From Rhizomys pruinosus (Eukaryota; Chordata; Mammalia; Rodentia; Spalacidae): a DNA stretch of 64,000 bases. Positions within the stretch are counted from its first letter, which is position 1, and each line of letters begins with the position of its first letter. The stretch is from NCBI GenBank assembly GCA_009823505.1, contig VZQC01005680.1, positions 8,496,968 to 8,560,967 of the forward strand. Reading direction: 5' to 3'. The notes beneath the pieces are model-generated. The model ran no database searches. It was given only the letters and a program-made list of their open reading frames with translations, and had not been told where the DNA came from. Positions 23,700-36,672 of the stretch are shown here, piece by piece. A program made the translations under genes and the position numbers.

Positions 23700-24345
23700 A
23701 TTAGCACAACTCTCAGATCTCACTAGAGCAGTTCCTTTGTGCAGTGGGTGGTGGTTTACTCAGAAACTGAAAATTGGTCAAAGTGTAGAGAACAAATGTT
23801 AGTGGAACGTTCAGCCCCAAATGAGGCAAATATCTTACACCCTCCCCAAGTCTCGGAGGATGTGGTGGCTGAGGGGAGAAAACCTTTTGAGACCCAGAGG
23901 TCAGGGAAGACTGGAACGAAACAGTTTTCTCTGTTTACGCCAGGACTGTTTCCCTTGTAATCTCACTGTAGCATGGTTGCCTGCACAAAACCCACACAGG
24001 GTGAAAGCAATGTACATTCTAGCATAGGTGGGAAAAGGACATGAGCCCTTCACCTAGCTGAGGAGACTGACAGTTGATGGGCTCTGGGGGAAGGAGAGTC
24101 AGTTTCTCTAAGGGTATATTTCTCCTAGGTTAACAGAGCCCCTATAGGTAGGTTCACACCAAAGAGTATATGGCCAGCCCAAATTGGCATAAATTGGTTA
24201 TTTCAAAAATAAATACAGAAGTCAGAGGAAGTTATGGATGTATGGGTGGATCTGAAATGGGTTATGGGGAGGAACTGAAGGTAAATATGATCAAAATATT
24301 TGTATAAATTTAATAAAGAAGTAATAAAATATTTTTATAAAAGTA
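23700..24345 (+). mobile_element. Old L1 (Lx-type) 3' UTR, sense
   Basis: Typical Lx 3' UTR blocks: GGTCAAAGTGTAGAGAA, then CTAGCTGAGGAGACTGACAG, then AATATGATCAAAATATTTGT, ending in an AATAAA-rich tail. Confidence 0.65.
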
Positions 24346-26680
24346 CTCATTATGCTTTGGGCATGAGAAGGTATAAGCTCCTTCCTTCATCAATTGTCTG
24401 ATAGCTTCCAAAAACTGTCAGTCATACTTTAACATTGCCAGGTAAGTAAAACATAGTTTCTTATCTATAACCACATACAATTTCTGTGCATTCTATAGAT
24501 GTCTCTGAAGGATAAGAAAGAAGGAATGATTTTTACATTAACATCAAAGTTTGGTCTTGAGGATGCTTTTTGAAATTGAAAAGTGTTTTTATTACATGTG
24601 CCCATCTGTTTAACAGTTCAAACAACTACATGGAATTCATCACTTCCCTTACACATTAGACCTTTAATACCTAAAGGAGATTGATTCCAAGTACCGTGCA
24701 GACACTGAAGTCCCTCATGTAAAGTGGTGGGATATTTGCACAAAAATTACCTGAACTCTCCCAGATATATTAAATCACCCCTGGATTACTTAAAATATCC
24801 AAAGAAATGTGTGCTATGAGAAGTTATTGTATTATTGTGATTCATTGCTTAAGGGTTCTAGGACACCTGGGGCTACAGGGAGACCCTGTATCAAAAAAGA
24901 CAAAAAAATAAAAAATAAAAAGAATGATGCTATCAAGAATCTTGACTAAAAATGTTATTATGGTATTTATTCAACTGACACATGGATGGTGGGGCATGCA
25001 GAAATTTCTTTGTATTTGTTCCCACTCCTCACACTTATGGAGCTCAACATTCAAGCCTGAATAAGTTTGGAAGACAATGCACAGGAATAGTCAGCCTAGA
25101 AAAAATAAAATAAAAATTAGGAAATGAATTTTCAAATAAAATGTTTAAAATCAGGTCATCTTCTTGCTTAAGTCATGATTAGAGTTATTGACACTAATTT
25201 TCAACACAGAGATTTTCAGTTCCGTAAATCAATCTGTATGACTTGCAAATTGTGGGCTTTGGTAGTTTCTTATCAGGGACACAGTCTAGTGCTTTTCTCT
25301 ATATTGGGTGCAGTATTCAACTATTAGTATTCTTTCTAATTATAAGAATCTGTGGCACTGAGCAATAGGTACAAAACTTCCAACTGGAGAAATATATGAT
25401 TTCTTCAAATGATTGGTACTCCTATGAAAGCAATTTCTTATCTCAAAGCTCATCAATTTCAAGGTTTCATTTTACATATTTTAATATATATGGTGTGGGT
25501 GTGTCTGCTTGCGTGATGAGGTGGGCAATTATCTGAAGAAACAATAGTCAAATATACTTACTGATTAGGAAGAAATCCCCACATCTGAGAGAAAGCAAAC
25601 TGTTAGTGGAGTATAGGTCCCTGGAGCCAGCCTATGACATGTAGATTTTCTAGCCTACATTTTTCTCATAGTTCTGCCCCACACACTTCAGGAGACAAAA
25701 TATTCTTCTTTCATCCTAACAAGGTAGATGCAAAGCAGAATGGGGCCTTTCATTTGAAAACAAAGCCCACAGAAGCACCCCCAAATACCTCTAAACTCTA
25801 AACATTCCCTCAGCCTGCACTTCCCAGGAGTCTCAAAACAGCTCTGGCCTCAAAACCGTCCTCTCCCCTTGCAACCCTTCTCTCCTGCTATACATCCTGT
25901 AGCACTTACTGAAACACTGCTGCTTCTGCATTTTCTGAGATTAGTAAACTTTGCTTTCCAAGTCAGTTTTCTTCCTTCCTGATGGACAATGGAATAAAAA
26001 GGATAAAATAAAACTCATTCTCATCCTAAATACCTCTTGCCTAAGCATCCAGAATCATGCTCAAGTTCCAGAAACTATCACCCAGCAAAGTTAACAAATA
26101 TGATTAACTACCAAAACAGCTAAGGCCAGGTTGCAGGGTCGCAAACACACATCCTGTGGAGTAAAAAGGCAGTTTGTTAGTAGCAAGATCTCAACATTTC
26201 TATGATATGTGGTGGTTGTGCTATCAGACAAAAATCTTATAAGGGAACATCTTACAATGGAACAGCTTGAAAGGGACCTTGCCTCCAGAATACAGCTTGA
26301 TCTTTATCCTTCAATATAAATACTCAAGTAAACACTACAAAAATTTGAGGACAACGTGCATCTGAAGATCAAAGTGACATGAAAGCAATATAAACTGTCA
26401 GTGAAATGTTGTAAAACAGTAACAAAATTCTCTGTTGGAAGGTTAGAGAACGTATAGAAGATAATTGAGAAGTAAGAATTTATTTGCAAATTATTTTTTA
26501 AAAAACTCTGAAACAAAATTTGAATAAATTAAAAAGTCAAGACCAGAAGACATGAGAAAAAAAGATGGAATATACTTCTAAAGCTCTCTAATTAATGGAA
26601 TTATATAAACCAAAAAGCTGTCATCAAAGAGTATCTGAAATTTTCCCATAGGTAGAGAAACTTGTCTAACTGAAAAGAGC
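24346..26680. other. Mostly unique intergenic sequence
   Basis: Holds a B1 3' fragment (24868-24930). The part 26030-26350 is a diverged copy of 47560-47880 and 33240-33680 (see findings). No gene is supported. Confidence 0.5.
24868..24930 (+). mobile_element. B1 SINE 3' fragment
   Basis: GGGGCTACAGGGAGACCCTG and an A-rich tail only. Confidence 0.7.
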
Positions 26681-26689
26681 CTAGAAATT

Positions 26690-26860
26690 ACTTCAAAAGA
26701 GCACACGAGTTTGACTTCAAAGGCCTTCATATGTATGATAGAATGCAGGATCTCCAGTACGGGCTACGGGCATCCTGCCAGATAGGGGAGGGATCTAAAT
26801 ATGATGAGAATGTATTGTACGAAATGCCCAAAACTTCAATAAAAGAGATTCCTGCCTAGG
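26690..26860 (+). mobile_element. L1 3' end fragment
   Basis: Ends GGGATCTAAATATGATGAGA...AATAAAAG, similar to L1 3' termini elsewhere in the window. Confidence 0.45.
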
Positions 26861-26885
26861 AACATCTATCTAAAATAGCAAGCAC

Positions 26886-27090
26886 AGGCTGGGGATGTAA
26901 GTTTGCTCAGGGTGTCAGAGGCTTCCTGTAAGATCTCAGCACCACATAATCCAGGAACAGCTGCATGCACCTGTAATCCCACCATGTGGAGGTACGTACA
27001 GGCAGGAGAATGACAAGTCCAAGGTTATCCTACTACACAAAGTGAAGTGGGGCCAGCCTGGGTTACATAAACCCTGTCCTCAATCCAAAT
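26886..27090 (+). mobile_element. B4-like (ID plus B1) SINE, old
   Basis: Begins GGCTGGGGATGTAAGTTTGC (ID-like) and continues with CTGTAATCCCACCATGTGGA and GGCCAGCCTGGGTTACATA (B1-like). Confidence 0.65.
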
Positions 27091-27324
27091 GAACAGAAAA
27101 TGACAAAGATGGAAAGAGAAGATGCCCACATTTTCTAGATAGAATTCAAAATGGAGTCTTCTAGGAAGACACATGAGCTCATTATGAGAATCCGTGTGAG
27201 TCAATTCATTCGGTACATAAATGCAGAATTATCTGTCATCATTTTCAACACAAAACACGTAGAAACTTAAACCCCTGTGTATCATCTGTAAAAAAACAGT
27301 CCAGTTATTTCATCACATTAACAT

Positions 27325-27508
27325 TTGTATGTGTTTGAGTGTTTTTTCTGCATGTATTTAAGTGCACCCATGTCATGCAGTGCCCACAGAGGACAGAAGA
27401 GGGTATTGGATCCTTTGGAACTAGAACTACAAATGATTGTTAGCAGCAATGTGGGTGGTGGGATTCAAACCTGGGACTTAACCACTGTGCCAACTCTTCA
27501 GCCCTGAC
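27325..27508 (-). mobile_element. B2/B3 SINE, old, antisense
   Basis: Ends in CAACTCTTCAGCCC. Lacks the 17-bp duplication. Confidence 0.7.
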
Positions 27509-27626
27509 ATTTCTGTTTCTGACCAAAGGTTATTGTCTCCTGTGGCCACACTGGGGTCAGGTATTGTCAACAGCTAACACAAGGGAGAGTGGAGAAAATG
27601 TCAGGGTTTAAAAGAAAATGGATCTT

Positions 27627-27836
27627 GGGGCTGGAGAGATGGCTCATCAGTGGTTAAGAACACTGACTGCTCTTGCAGAGGACCTGGGTTCAATTCCCAG
27701 TGCCCACATGGCGGCTAGGCTAAGAACCGTCTTTAACTCCAGTTCCTGGGGAATCTGATGCCCTCTTCAGACGTCTGTGGCATTGCACTACATGGGTGCG
27801 TCAACCTGCATGCAGACAGGACACTCATACACGTAA

Positions 27837-27871
<35 letters not shown>

Positions 27872-27874
27872 ATA
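27627..27874 (+). mobile_element. B2 SINE fused to the Nudt4 retrocopy
   Basis: Starts GGGGCTGGAGAGATGGCTCA and ends in an (AATA)n tail immediately before Nudt4 5' UTR-like sequence. It has no duplication of its own. The 14-bp duplication at 27609-27622 recurs only after the pseudogene (30953-30966). Confidence 0.88.
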
Positions 27875-30800
27875 GCCCCTACTTGCCTCATCTGACTCCC
27901 CAGCAGGGTGGTGGTGGCCGGAGCTGAGGCAGCCAAAGCAGAGGCAGTGGCTGGAGCCTAGCTCTATGATGAAGTTCAAGCCCAACCAGACCAGGTGGTA
28001 AGACTTTGAGGGCTTCAAGAAGCAGTTGGTGTGTCTGTGCTTCCTGAGTGAGCAGGAGGACGAGGTACCGCTGTCACCAAAATACTAGAAGATTGGGAAG
28101 ATTCTGTTAATATAGGAAGGAAGAGAGAGTGGTTCAAAGTAGAAGACACAATCAAAGTTCTCCAGTGCCATAAACCTGTCCACGCAGAGTACCTGGAAAA
28201 TCTAAAGCTGGGGTGTTCTCCAACCAACGGGAATTCTACAGTCCCTTCCCTTCCAGATGACAGCGCCTTGTTTGTGACTGCAGCACAGCCCTCTGGGGTG
28301 CCATCCAGCATCAGATAGAGAGTTGGGAGCCCCTCCCCCACCACCCCTTTCCAGGGGAGAGGCCTTCTCACTTTCCTTCCAGCACACCTGACTGCTGCTG
28401 GCAAACCCTGAATTTGCCATGCAGGGATTTCAAATAATTTGCCTGTGTTTCAGATGCTTCCAAGTCTTTTAAAATTAACAACAAAATAGTGTACAAATAT
28501 TTTAAAACACCTAACCCACGTGGAATTTTTTTATGCCTTAATTTAACACTCCTCTCCAATATCATTTTGGTTTTCGGTTTTTGCAGCCTTTTTCTTTTTC
28601 TTTCATTTTTATCCACCTGACATCAGTCCATGATTTATTTTGCCAGATCAAATTGTTTGTGGGTGTATTACCCTTAAGTTTTTTCTCATTCATAGCATCA
28701 ACATATTGACCAAATCCTTCTGTTGGAAATTAACAAAAAGATATTCTTGGTATTAAAGAAGTATATCTACCCCAAAACTCATTTAAGAGAATCGTAATCT
28801 CAGTCCAGAAACTGCAGAGTTGAGCTGTTTTTGTAAGGTCCAGTAATTTTTGACAAAGGACTTCCATCTGCTATTTTCAGGAATTTGCCGACTCATTTGT
28901 CTGAATGTTCAGTTAGTTCTATGTCCCCTCAAACACAATAGTAATTCAACATGAGCTACATAGAGCTGCTCATGTTTGGGGAAATACTGCTAGCAAAATG
29001 CATGTAGTTGAGTACATCTCATCTGAAAACACTATCCATGGATTTATTTAGCATGCTTAGTTGCCAGTTCCATTTATAACACTTAACACGGAATGCATTA
29101 GGACTACATTTCCCTCAGTGCTCTTTAGGACTACATTTCCCTCCGTGCTCTTTAGGACTACATTTCCCTCAGTGCTCCTAAAATGCATTTTCAGTTTTGT
29201 AATTTAGTGACATCTCTTCAGTTCAAACTTTGTTTAGCTCAGGATTGGAATCTAATCTTCAATGCCAGTGATTGTGCTGCAGTTGAACAAAATGGCCCTT
29301 CTTGTTTGGCTGTTCCAGGCTTAAGATGGATAGGGCACATCTGAGTGTGATTGCTAGTGTCAATAAGTGCTGTTTGTCATCTAGAAGAACTAGAATGTAC
29401 ATGAACCAAGAATTATTTCATCATCTTTGTTCTCATTTAAAACTGGCCATCCCATGTAGAGTACCTGGTCCAAAAGCTCTGTACTTCCTCAGTGAGGTCA
29501 GGAGCAAAATTGGAGGAAAAAAAAAAAACACCTTGGACTAAGATGTGGGGTTGGGGAGAGTGAAAGTTTTTTTGTTTGTTTGTTTGTTTGTTTTAATGTA
29601 GACATTGTTACCCTCTTGTAAATATTCTTAACTGGCAAGCATAAAATAGAAAAAGTTACAGTTAAAACATTTGTGCTGTAACTTAACCTTTAAATATATA
29701 CTTGCTGCTAAAAATAGTCCTTACACTTCTAGAAAATTGGTGCCATTTTGGAAAATGAGATCTTGTGCCATAAATGCAGCTGAACTAAATAAAAAGAAAA
29801 AACATTAGTTTACAAATTAATGCTTTCAAAGAAAAGAGTCAAGTATACTTAACCAGTAATATTTCATTCTAAATTATGTAGTGTGATCAAACAGGCTCAT
29901 ACAGAATTTTAATATTTTTCTTTGTACAGAGGACATGTATTCTGGGTGTTTTTTTCTAAAGGAAACATTTTCAGTCCCACAGGTTGACACTTTGAATAAG
30001 TCAACAGACTTATGGTTTCTTTCTCATTAATCTCTAAAATTTCTCTATAAACACAACAGAGAAACTGGATTGTTTTGTATATAAGACTGCTTCCACCTGA
30101 AATGCTATCACAAGTACTTGAGGGGATTTATCTTGTATATGTTATTCTTAGAGGTAATAATGCATGAACTTATTTTATAAGCTCTTGAACTGTGTATTGC
30201 CTTGTAAAATATGTACAGTATTCATGTCAACCATTTCTTTAAAAAGTTAGCTTATAAATGTTGTATTATTTCTTTGGTCAAACATTTGGACAAAGTCATG
30301 TCCTCTGGGTCAGGGTTTTCAGTGCCATCTGGCAAAGCAACTGTCTTTGGTCTATGCAGCTAGCAAAAACTATGTAATAGTTTTCACTTTCAATTTTATA
30401 TGTGGAGTTCTCATCACTATTCTGAATCCAGTATAGCGAATTAAAGGCAAAGCCTAAGGTGATTTATTTCTCTTAACAGAAAAAGCCAACTTTTCAGGCA
30501 CAATAATTGAATCTACTAAAAATAATAATGTCTACTGTCTCAACCTTTCAAAGTCTGCAGTGTTCAGACTGTTGTTTGTGCTTGTTTGTGGAGTAGTTGA
30601 ATAAAATTGGGCAGCTAAAATTTTCAGTTCCATGTGCCTCCTAAGTAAAAAAAAAGTTATTGAAAATTGACTTGCAGAAAAGTGAAACTGCCCTTTGTGG
30701 TGGTGTATTCGTTTGCTGTTTTTTGATTAATGGCATTTTCTGACCAAGCCCATGCCATCTAATTTTCTGTGAATCACATTGTATGAAACAGAAAAGGTGG

Positions 30801-30952
30801 AGAGAAATGATTGTTGTATACACAGAACTGCTTTGCATGATCTCACTTGAGATGGTCTAATTATAACTGGTATAAGAATCTTGGCTTTTTCACATTTGGA
30901 AACATCAAATAAAAATGGAAAAAAGGAATAAATAAATAAATGAATAAATAAA
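27875..30952 (+). pseudogene. Nudt4: Nudt4 processed pseudogene
   Basis: Intronless retrocopy of Nudt4 (diphosphoinositol polyphosphate phosphohydrolase 2, a Nudix hydrolase). The coding relic runs from ATG ATG at 27966 to TAG at 28316-28318. It starts MMKFKPNQTR and, after a break, contains EDWEDSVNIGRKREWFKVED and a C-terminus ending VPSSIR. About 60 codons are missing in the middle, including the Nudix box with its catalytic Glu residues, and there is an early in-frame stop (codon 12). About 2.6 kb of 3' UTR follows, ending in AATAAAAATGG and an A-rich (AAAT)n tail at 30907-30952. A 14-bp duplication TAAAAGAAAATGGA encloses both the pseudogene and the B2 upstream. It cannot encode an active enzyme. 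Confidence 0.88.
29099..29178 (+). repeat. Three tandem copies of a 27-bp unit
   Basis: TAGGACTACATTTCCCTCAG begins at 29099, 29126 and 29153. It lies inside the Nudt4 3' UTR relic. Confidence 0.9.
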
Positions 30953-30966
30953 TAAAAGAAAATGGA

Positions 30967-31740
30967 CCTCACCGCCTCTATCCCTGTCAGTCACCACCTC
31001 TTTGCATGTCTCTGTACATTATCTTTCTGTCTTTCACTGACTCACTAGCTCTGTCTTATTCTGGTACTATGTTTCTATAACTGTATTTGTCACAATTCTG
31101 AATACCTTTGTCCTCCTGTGTGTCTCTCAATTTCTGTCTCTTTCTGTGTCTGCCACTCTTTCTGTCATTGAAGGTATCTGGAAGGTGCATCATTTGATGC
31201 AGAAAGATGTTCTGTTGGTAATAGAATTGTCTCCTGTTATGTTTGTTCTGAAGTCTTATGGATGACTGAATCTGAGTTCTTGACCTGCTCTGGGGCCCCT
31301 GGGTTGAGGGAGTCTCAGTTGGGGAATTGCCTCCATTGGACTGGCCTGTGGCCATGTCTATGGAGTATTGTCTTGATTGTTCAGCAATATGGGAGGGTTC
31401 AGCCCATTTTAGGTGGTGCCACCCCAGGGCATGTCGTGATATATATTGAATAAGAAAGCAGACTATTAGGTCCTGAGCTGTGTAAGATAGGAGAGATGGG
31501 GCTCAGCACAAGCAAGCAAGTGCACATGCATGCATTAGTTTCTATCTTTTGACTATAGATGTGATGTGAACAGCTTCTTTAACTTCCTGCCTTGGCTTTC
31601 TCACCATGATAGAATGTAACCTCGGATTGTGAGAAAAGCAGTTCAATAAGCAGAATTAGTTGATGATCTCTCCTTCAATTCCAGCTTCCAGATCCCTGCC
31701 TTGAGTTCCTTCACAGACTTCTGTGGTTGGTGAACCATTA
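30967..31740. other. Diverged duplicate of the defensin upstream region, plus an old repeat
   Basis: 31020-31250 resembles 50095-50335. The block 31300-31365 is the reverse complement of 33107-33170 and is probably a dispersed repeat. No gene. Confidence 0.5.
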
Positions 31741-33050
31741 AATATTGAGGCACTACATGTAGAGGTCTGCATCAAAATTGAGTTAAGAGGACAAAGAGAA
31801 GATTCACCACTGGGAAATAAAGATTACAGCTCCCAGACATTGCTATACTAACATCTGACAAATAGTCTTGAAGGTAAAATTAATCAGAAAATATAAAGAA
31901 GTTCACTTCATTTTAATCAAGGGAACAGTTGATCCACAAGACATGTATGTACCAAATTCTACTGTACCCAATCCCATAAAAATAGTACCAATGGACTTAA
32001 GACACAGATTAACTCCAACTCTTTCATATTAGGTGATTTCAGTACTTTCTCACCAATAGTCATGTCAACTGGACAAAGTAGAAACAGAAGCATATGAATT
32101 AAAATATATCCTACATTGAATGGACCTAACAGACATCTACAGAATAGTCCACCCAAGCACCAAAGACTACACCTTCTTCTCATCAACCCACTGAAGTTTC
32201 TCCAAAATTGAGCACATACTGGTTCAGAAAACAAATCTCAAAATACACACACATTAATATAATCCCATGTAGTCCATAAAACTACGAAACAATGAAGCTT
32301 AAACTCAACATCAGGAGAAGCTCTAGTATCCACACAAGCCCATGGAGATTCTATAACACACTCCTGAGTGGTGAATGGGTCAAAGAAGAAATCAAGAAGT
32401 GAATAACAGTATGCTTGGAACTAAATAAAAATGTAAACACTACACAATAAATCCTCTGGTACATGCTGAAAGCAATCCGATGATGAATATTTATTGATCT
32501 AAGCACCTGAATTAAAAAATCAGAGAGAGGGCCTGGAGAGATGACTTATTGGTTAAGAGCACTGGCTGTTTTTGCAGAGGGGCAAGGTTCAGTTTCCAGC
32601 ACCCACATGGTGGCTAACAACCATATATAATTCCAATTCCAGGGGATATGATGTCTTTTTCTAACCTTTGTGAGAACTTCTTGGTATGGTTACATTTGCA
32701 TACATGAAGGCATTATACTCACACAGATACAATAAAAATTTAAAAATCAGAAAATAACCAGAAATAAGTAACTCAGTGGTACAACTAAAGAATTTGGAAA
32801 AGTAAGAACAAACCAAACCCAATCATACCAAATAAGAAGAAATAACAACAACAAAAAAATCAGAACAGAAATCAATGAAATTGAAAAAAGATAACAATAC
32901 AAAGAATCAATGAATATAAGAGATTGTTCTTGAAAAGCATAAATAAAATAGACATTTAGCCCAGCTAATCAAAGGAAAGAAAGATCACGCTCATATGAAC
33001 ACATTCCCAGAGACTTGAAAGTCTTTGTTTCCTTATGTTCATACATCAAC
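31741..33050 (+). mobile_element. Old L1 ORF2 fragment, sense
   Basis: Blocks match 41050-41900, for example ATGAATGGGTCAAAGAAGAA at 32361 region. Heavily mutated, split by an old B2 at 32531-32750. Confidence 0.65.
32531..32750 (+). mobile_element. B2 SINE, old
   Basis: GGCCTGGAGAGATGACTTATTGG start and an A-rich end. No 17-bp duplication. Confidence 0.75.
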
Positions 33051-33392
33051 CCTGGCTATTACAATTTTCTTTTCTCACACATCACTCCACAAGCAAGAGA
33101 ACACCCAATAGACATGGCCACAGGCCAGTCCAATGGAGGCAATTCCCAACTGAGGCTCACTGAACCCAGGTAGGTCAAATTGACACTAAAGCTGTCCAGC
33201 ACAAAACTGGAATCTTATCTAAAGTTTCTGTTCCAGAATTACCAAAAATCAAACTTGAATCAATATAGGACACCATCACTAAGGCAAATTAACAAATGAC
33301 CTTAAACATTAAAGCTTGTTTTTGATGCCACTTTACAGGCACACATCCTGCTGGGCAGCCTCTACACACTGAACATTAAAAAGACAATATAA

Positions 33393-33530
33393 TCTGGAAA
33401 ATTGGTACAGGTCTTCAATCCCAGAAATGAGGAGGCAGAGGCAGGCAGATCTCTGAGATAGAGGACAGCCTGGTCTACACAGCAAATTCAAAGTTAACTG
33501 GCACTACAGGGAGACCCTGTCTTTAAAAAG
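33393..33530 (+). mobile_element. B1 SINE, old
   Basis: GGAGGCAGAGGCAGGCAGAT, then CTACAGGGAGACCCTGTCTT and a tail. Inserted in the duplicated segment at 33190-35620. Confidence 0.78.
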
Positions 33531-33742
33531 ACAATCTATTATCCGCATGACCTACTCACCTCAAAGACACCAGTCATTATCAGGGGAATATTTTCCAATG
33601 AAACAGCTTTAATGGATGGCCTGCCTCCATAAAACTCAGCTTGGTTGGATCTCCTTCCTTTACTTTAAATGCACACTAGTGTATGAAATGCACAAAACTC
33701 ATACCAATATTTAAAATACTACAAAATAAAATACAAAAAAAT

Positions 33743-33893
33743 AGCCGGGCGTGGTGGCACACACCTTTAATCCTAGCACTCTGGAGGCAGAGGCAGGCGA
33801 ATTTTTGTAGACCAAGACCAGCCCAGTCTACAGAGTGAGGTCCAGGACAGCTGGGGTTACAGGGAGGCCCTGTCTAAAAAAGACCAAAAAAAT
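33743..33893 (+). mobile_element. B1 SINE, full length
   Basis: GCCGGGCGTGGTGGCACACA through GGTTACAGGGAGGCCCTGTC and an A-rich tail. Flanking AAATACTAC suggests a target duplication. Confidence 0.9.
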
Positions 33894-34077
33894 ACTACAA
33901 ATACACAAATAAACTCTTCAAGACATTAAGTAAAATTGTACAGGAAGTAGAAAGCCTAATGAAACTAGCACAAACTTCCACAGAGATCTGGATTTGTGAG
34001 ATGGCAACAAAATATTCTGGGTATAGATCAGAGAGTCGAAAGAAGGTACTGATATTAGCATTTAAGAATTACTTAGG

Positions 34078-34330
34078 GGGCTGGAGAGATAGCCTAGTGG
34101 TTAAGAGCACCGACTGCTCTTGCAGAGGACCCTGGTTCAATCCCCAGCACCCACATGGCAGCTGAGAACCGTCTGTAACTCCAATGCCAGGAGAACTCCA
34201 GTTCCAGGGGAATCCGAGACCCTCTTCTAACCTCTGAGGCATTGCACAACATGGGTGCACAAACCTACATGCAGACAGTACATTCATACCCATACAAAAA
34301 TAAATAAAATTAAAAGAGAAAAATAAATAA
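34078..34330 (+). mobile_element. B2 SINE, young subfamily
   Basis: Full length, with the 17-bp duplication and an (AATA)n tail. Imperfect duplication AGAATTACTTAG / ATAATTATTTAG. Confidence 0.9.
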
Positions 34331-34535
34331 ATAAATAATTATTTAGAAATAAACAATCTTAAATCAATGTGAGAGAAAATTTCAAGTGAATCGGAAAAAT
34401 GCACTTTAACTCACTCAGAAAATCCTGAGTAAAAGAATTATACAGAGGTCTGAAAGAAAGATGCCAGAAATTACTCTATAGTTAAAGGAATATATAATTT
34501 CTAATGCCATGTGTCAATATAAAACCTAGGCATAC

Positions 34536-34539
<4 letters not shown>

Positions 34540-34575
<36 letters not shown>

Positions 34576-34591
34576 ACACACACACACACAC
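34540..34591. repeat. (CA)n microsatellite
   Basis: About 25 CA units with one CC interruption. Confidence 0.9.
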
Positions 34592-34679
34592 AAATGGGAA
34601 CCCCACAGATATGGTCAGGAATCAGGAAGCAAAGCCTTCCTAGCATACACAAGGATCTGCATAAGATCCAGTGGTACAT

Positions 34680-34815
34680 AGACCAGGCATGGTGTAACAT
34701 GCCTGGAATCCCCTCACTTAAGATGTGAAGGCAGGAGGATACAAATCAAGGTCATTCTAGTCTACAAAGTGAGTTTGGGGCAGGCTGGGTAACCTATAAA
34801 TGACTCTGTCACAAA
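34680..34815 (+). mobile_element. B1/B4-like SINE, old
   Basis: CCAGGCATGGTGTAACATGC, GAAGGCAGGAGGATACAAAT and GGGGCAGGCTGGGTAACCTA. Confidence 0.6.
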
Positions 34816-34839
34816 ATCAAATCTATAAAAATAGCAAAC

Positions 34840-35930
34840 AGACTAAAAGGGAACATTGTATATTTTATAGAGATAAATAAGAGTGGAGTCTTCTCTGGAG
34901 CCAAATGAACACAGACATGCAAGAGAATAACATTCTTTTTAGATAACAAAATTATTCTTCAGGTATCCTAAGGATCTGTCCAGAGAACATTCCTTCATCA
35001 GATTGATAAAACTCCTCCAAGCACAATATTGATACTTCTACTCTGACCACCAGTGCTTCAAGGTTTAGAGTCACTTGTGATTACAGATCAGATTGGGTCA
35101 GATGATAATGTCAAAAGCTCATGCATGAGTCTTCAAATGTCTATTTATATGGCAATGACTAATAAATATTTTCAATTCTTCATGTCGATTAGTGTCTCTA
35201 ACAACTCCCCAATTCTGCATAGAAAGAGGAGTCTAGAAACAGCATGGGCATTAGTGGACAGAGGGCTTCCACATCTCTATGGAATCATATAGATGAGATC
35301 AGGCAGCAAGTAAGACAAGTTTTCAAAAATATTTATTTTATGTGTGCATATGTGTAAGTGCACCCATGTCCTGCCTACAGGGACAATATTTGTCTGATTT
35401 GGTTGACTCTATTCAACACAATGACTCTGTGAGTTTAGTGTATATTCCTTGGAGATCTTGATGAGGAACAAACTCAATGTGTAACATGAAAATCCAACAT
35501 TCTTGTTTTCCCAGAGTCCCTTCCCTTGCCCTTGTAACTGAGATTCTGCAGGCTAAATCTATTATCTGGACAGGTACTGGGGCTAGAGGGAGGTCAGGTA
35601 AAATAACAGGGTTTAACAAAAACCATAACTTCCTGTTTCTGTCTCACCCAGTCACTATGCCTTTACCTGGCTTACAGGGATGATAGTTCTTGGTCAGTAG
35701 AGTATGCTTTATGATCTTATTTTTACCATTTCTCAGTAGGAGTTTTTTTTTCCCTCAGACTAGACAAGTATTCAAAGTATTCTCTGTTCACAGAATAGAG
35801 TTCATAATGTGGATCCCTGAAGGTGCCCATTTTATACTCTATTAGCTTATCTCAAAAGATACTTCAAAATATCCTTGATTACATTTTTAATTCTTAAATA
35901 TTTTCAGTCAAACAGAGACATGTGCAATTA
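34840..35930. other. Unique-like sequence; diverged duplicate of 47.9-50.0 kb
   Basis: 35480-35600 resembles 49890-50000, both in the same orientation. An old B2 fragment lies at 35318-35385. No gene. Confidence 0.5.
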
Positions 35931-35934
35931 ATAC

Positions 35935-36485
35935 AGATACCTATAACTGATTGCCTAGCAGAAGAAAAGAGACTGATGACTGCTCATCCTTAAAAGCCAC
36001 ATCTGTATCACACCCCTCCTTATAAAGTTTAGGGCTCTTCTAGAACATGAGGTAGAAAGAACGTAAGAGTTAGATTTATTGGAAACTACAGTATACAGTA
36101 TTTTCTAGACATCAATGCAGATACACATATTAACTCACAGCAATTGTGTCACTATGCACAGGATGTGGTCAGACTGAAGCCAGAGACAATCCCAGCATGG
36201 AGTGGGGATGTGGAACACAAAATTCAACTTACAACTGAAGAACTTTTGACATTTGATAATTGGTGTGAGAGAAGTGTCAGTCTTCTTTTAGCATGTGATC
36301 CATAATAGGTCAACAAAACTTCAGGGCAGATTCCATGCCCTAGAGTCTTTAGGCAACACAAAATGGACTCAATGGGAAAAGAAAAAGCACATAGTTTGGT
36401 GGGTAGAGAGATGGGTATGGAGGGAGAAGAGCTGGGGGAGGGAAGTATGATCAAAACACGTTGTATGAATGTCTCAAAGGTTATT
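35935..36485 (+). mobile_element. Old L1 3' UTR, sense
   Basis: ACTCACAGCAATTGTGTCAC and AGTATGATCAAAACACGTTG are typical of Lx 3' ends. Confidence 0.55.
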
Positions 36486-36487
36486 AA

Positions 36488-36672
36488 AATATTTTATTTA
36501 TTATTTTTATTTTATGTGTATGATTGTTTTGCCTGTATGTCTGTAAGTGTGCCACATCACCTGTACTGTTCCACAGGTGGTTGTTAGCCACCATGTGGTG
36601 TCTGGGAATCAAACACAGGTCTTCTGGAAGAGCAACAAATATTCTTAACTGCTAAGTCATCTCTTCAGCTAT
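36488..36672 (-). mobile_element. B2/B3 SINE, old, antisense
   Basis: Ends AAGTCATCTCTTCAGC. Lacks the 17-bp duplication. Confidence 0.7.

Noticed and set aside
31300..33170. Inverted pair 31300-31365 and 33107-33170, considered as a large hairpin
   Set aside because: The shared block looks like a dispersed rodent repeat present in both orientations, not a functional palindrome.
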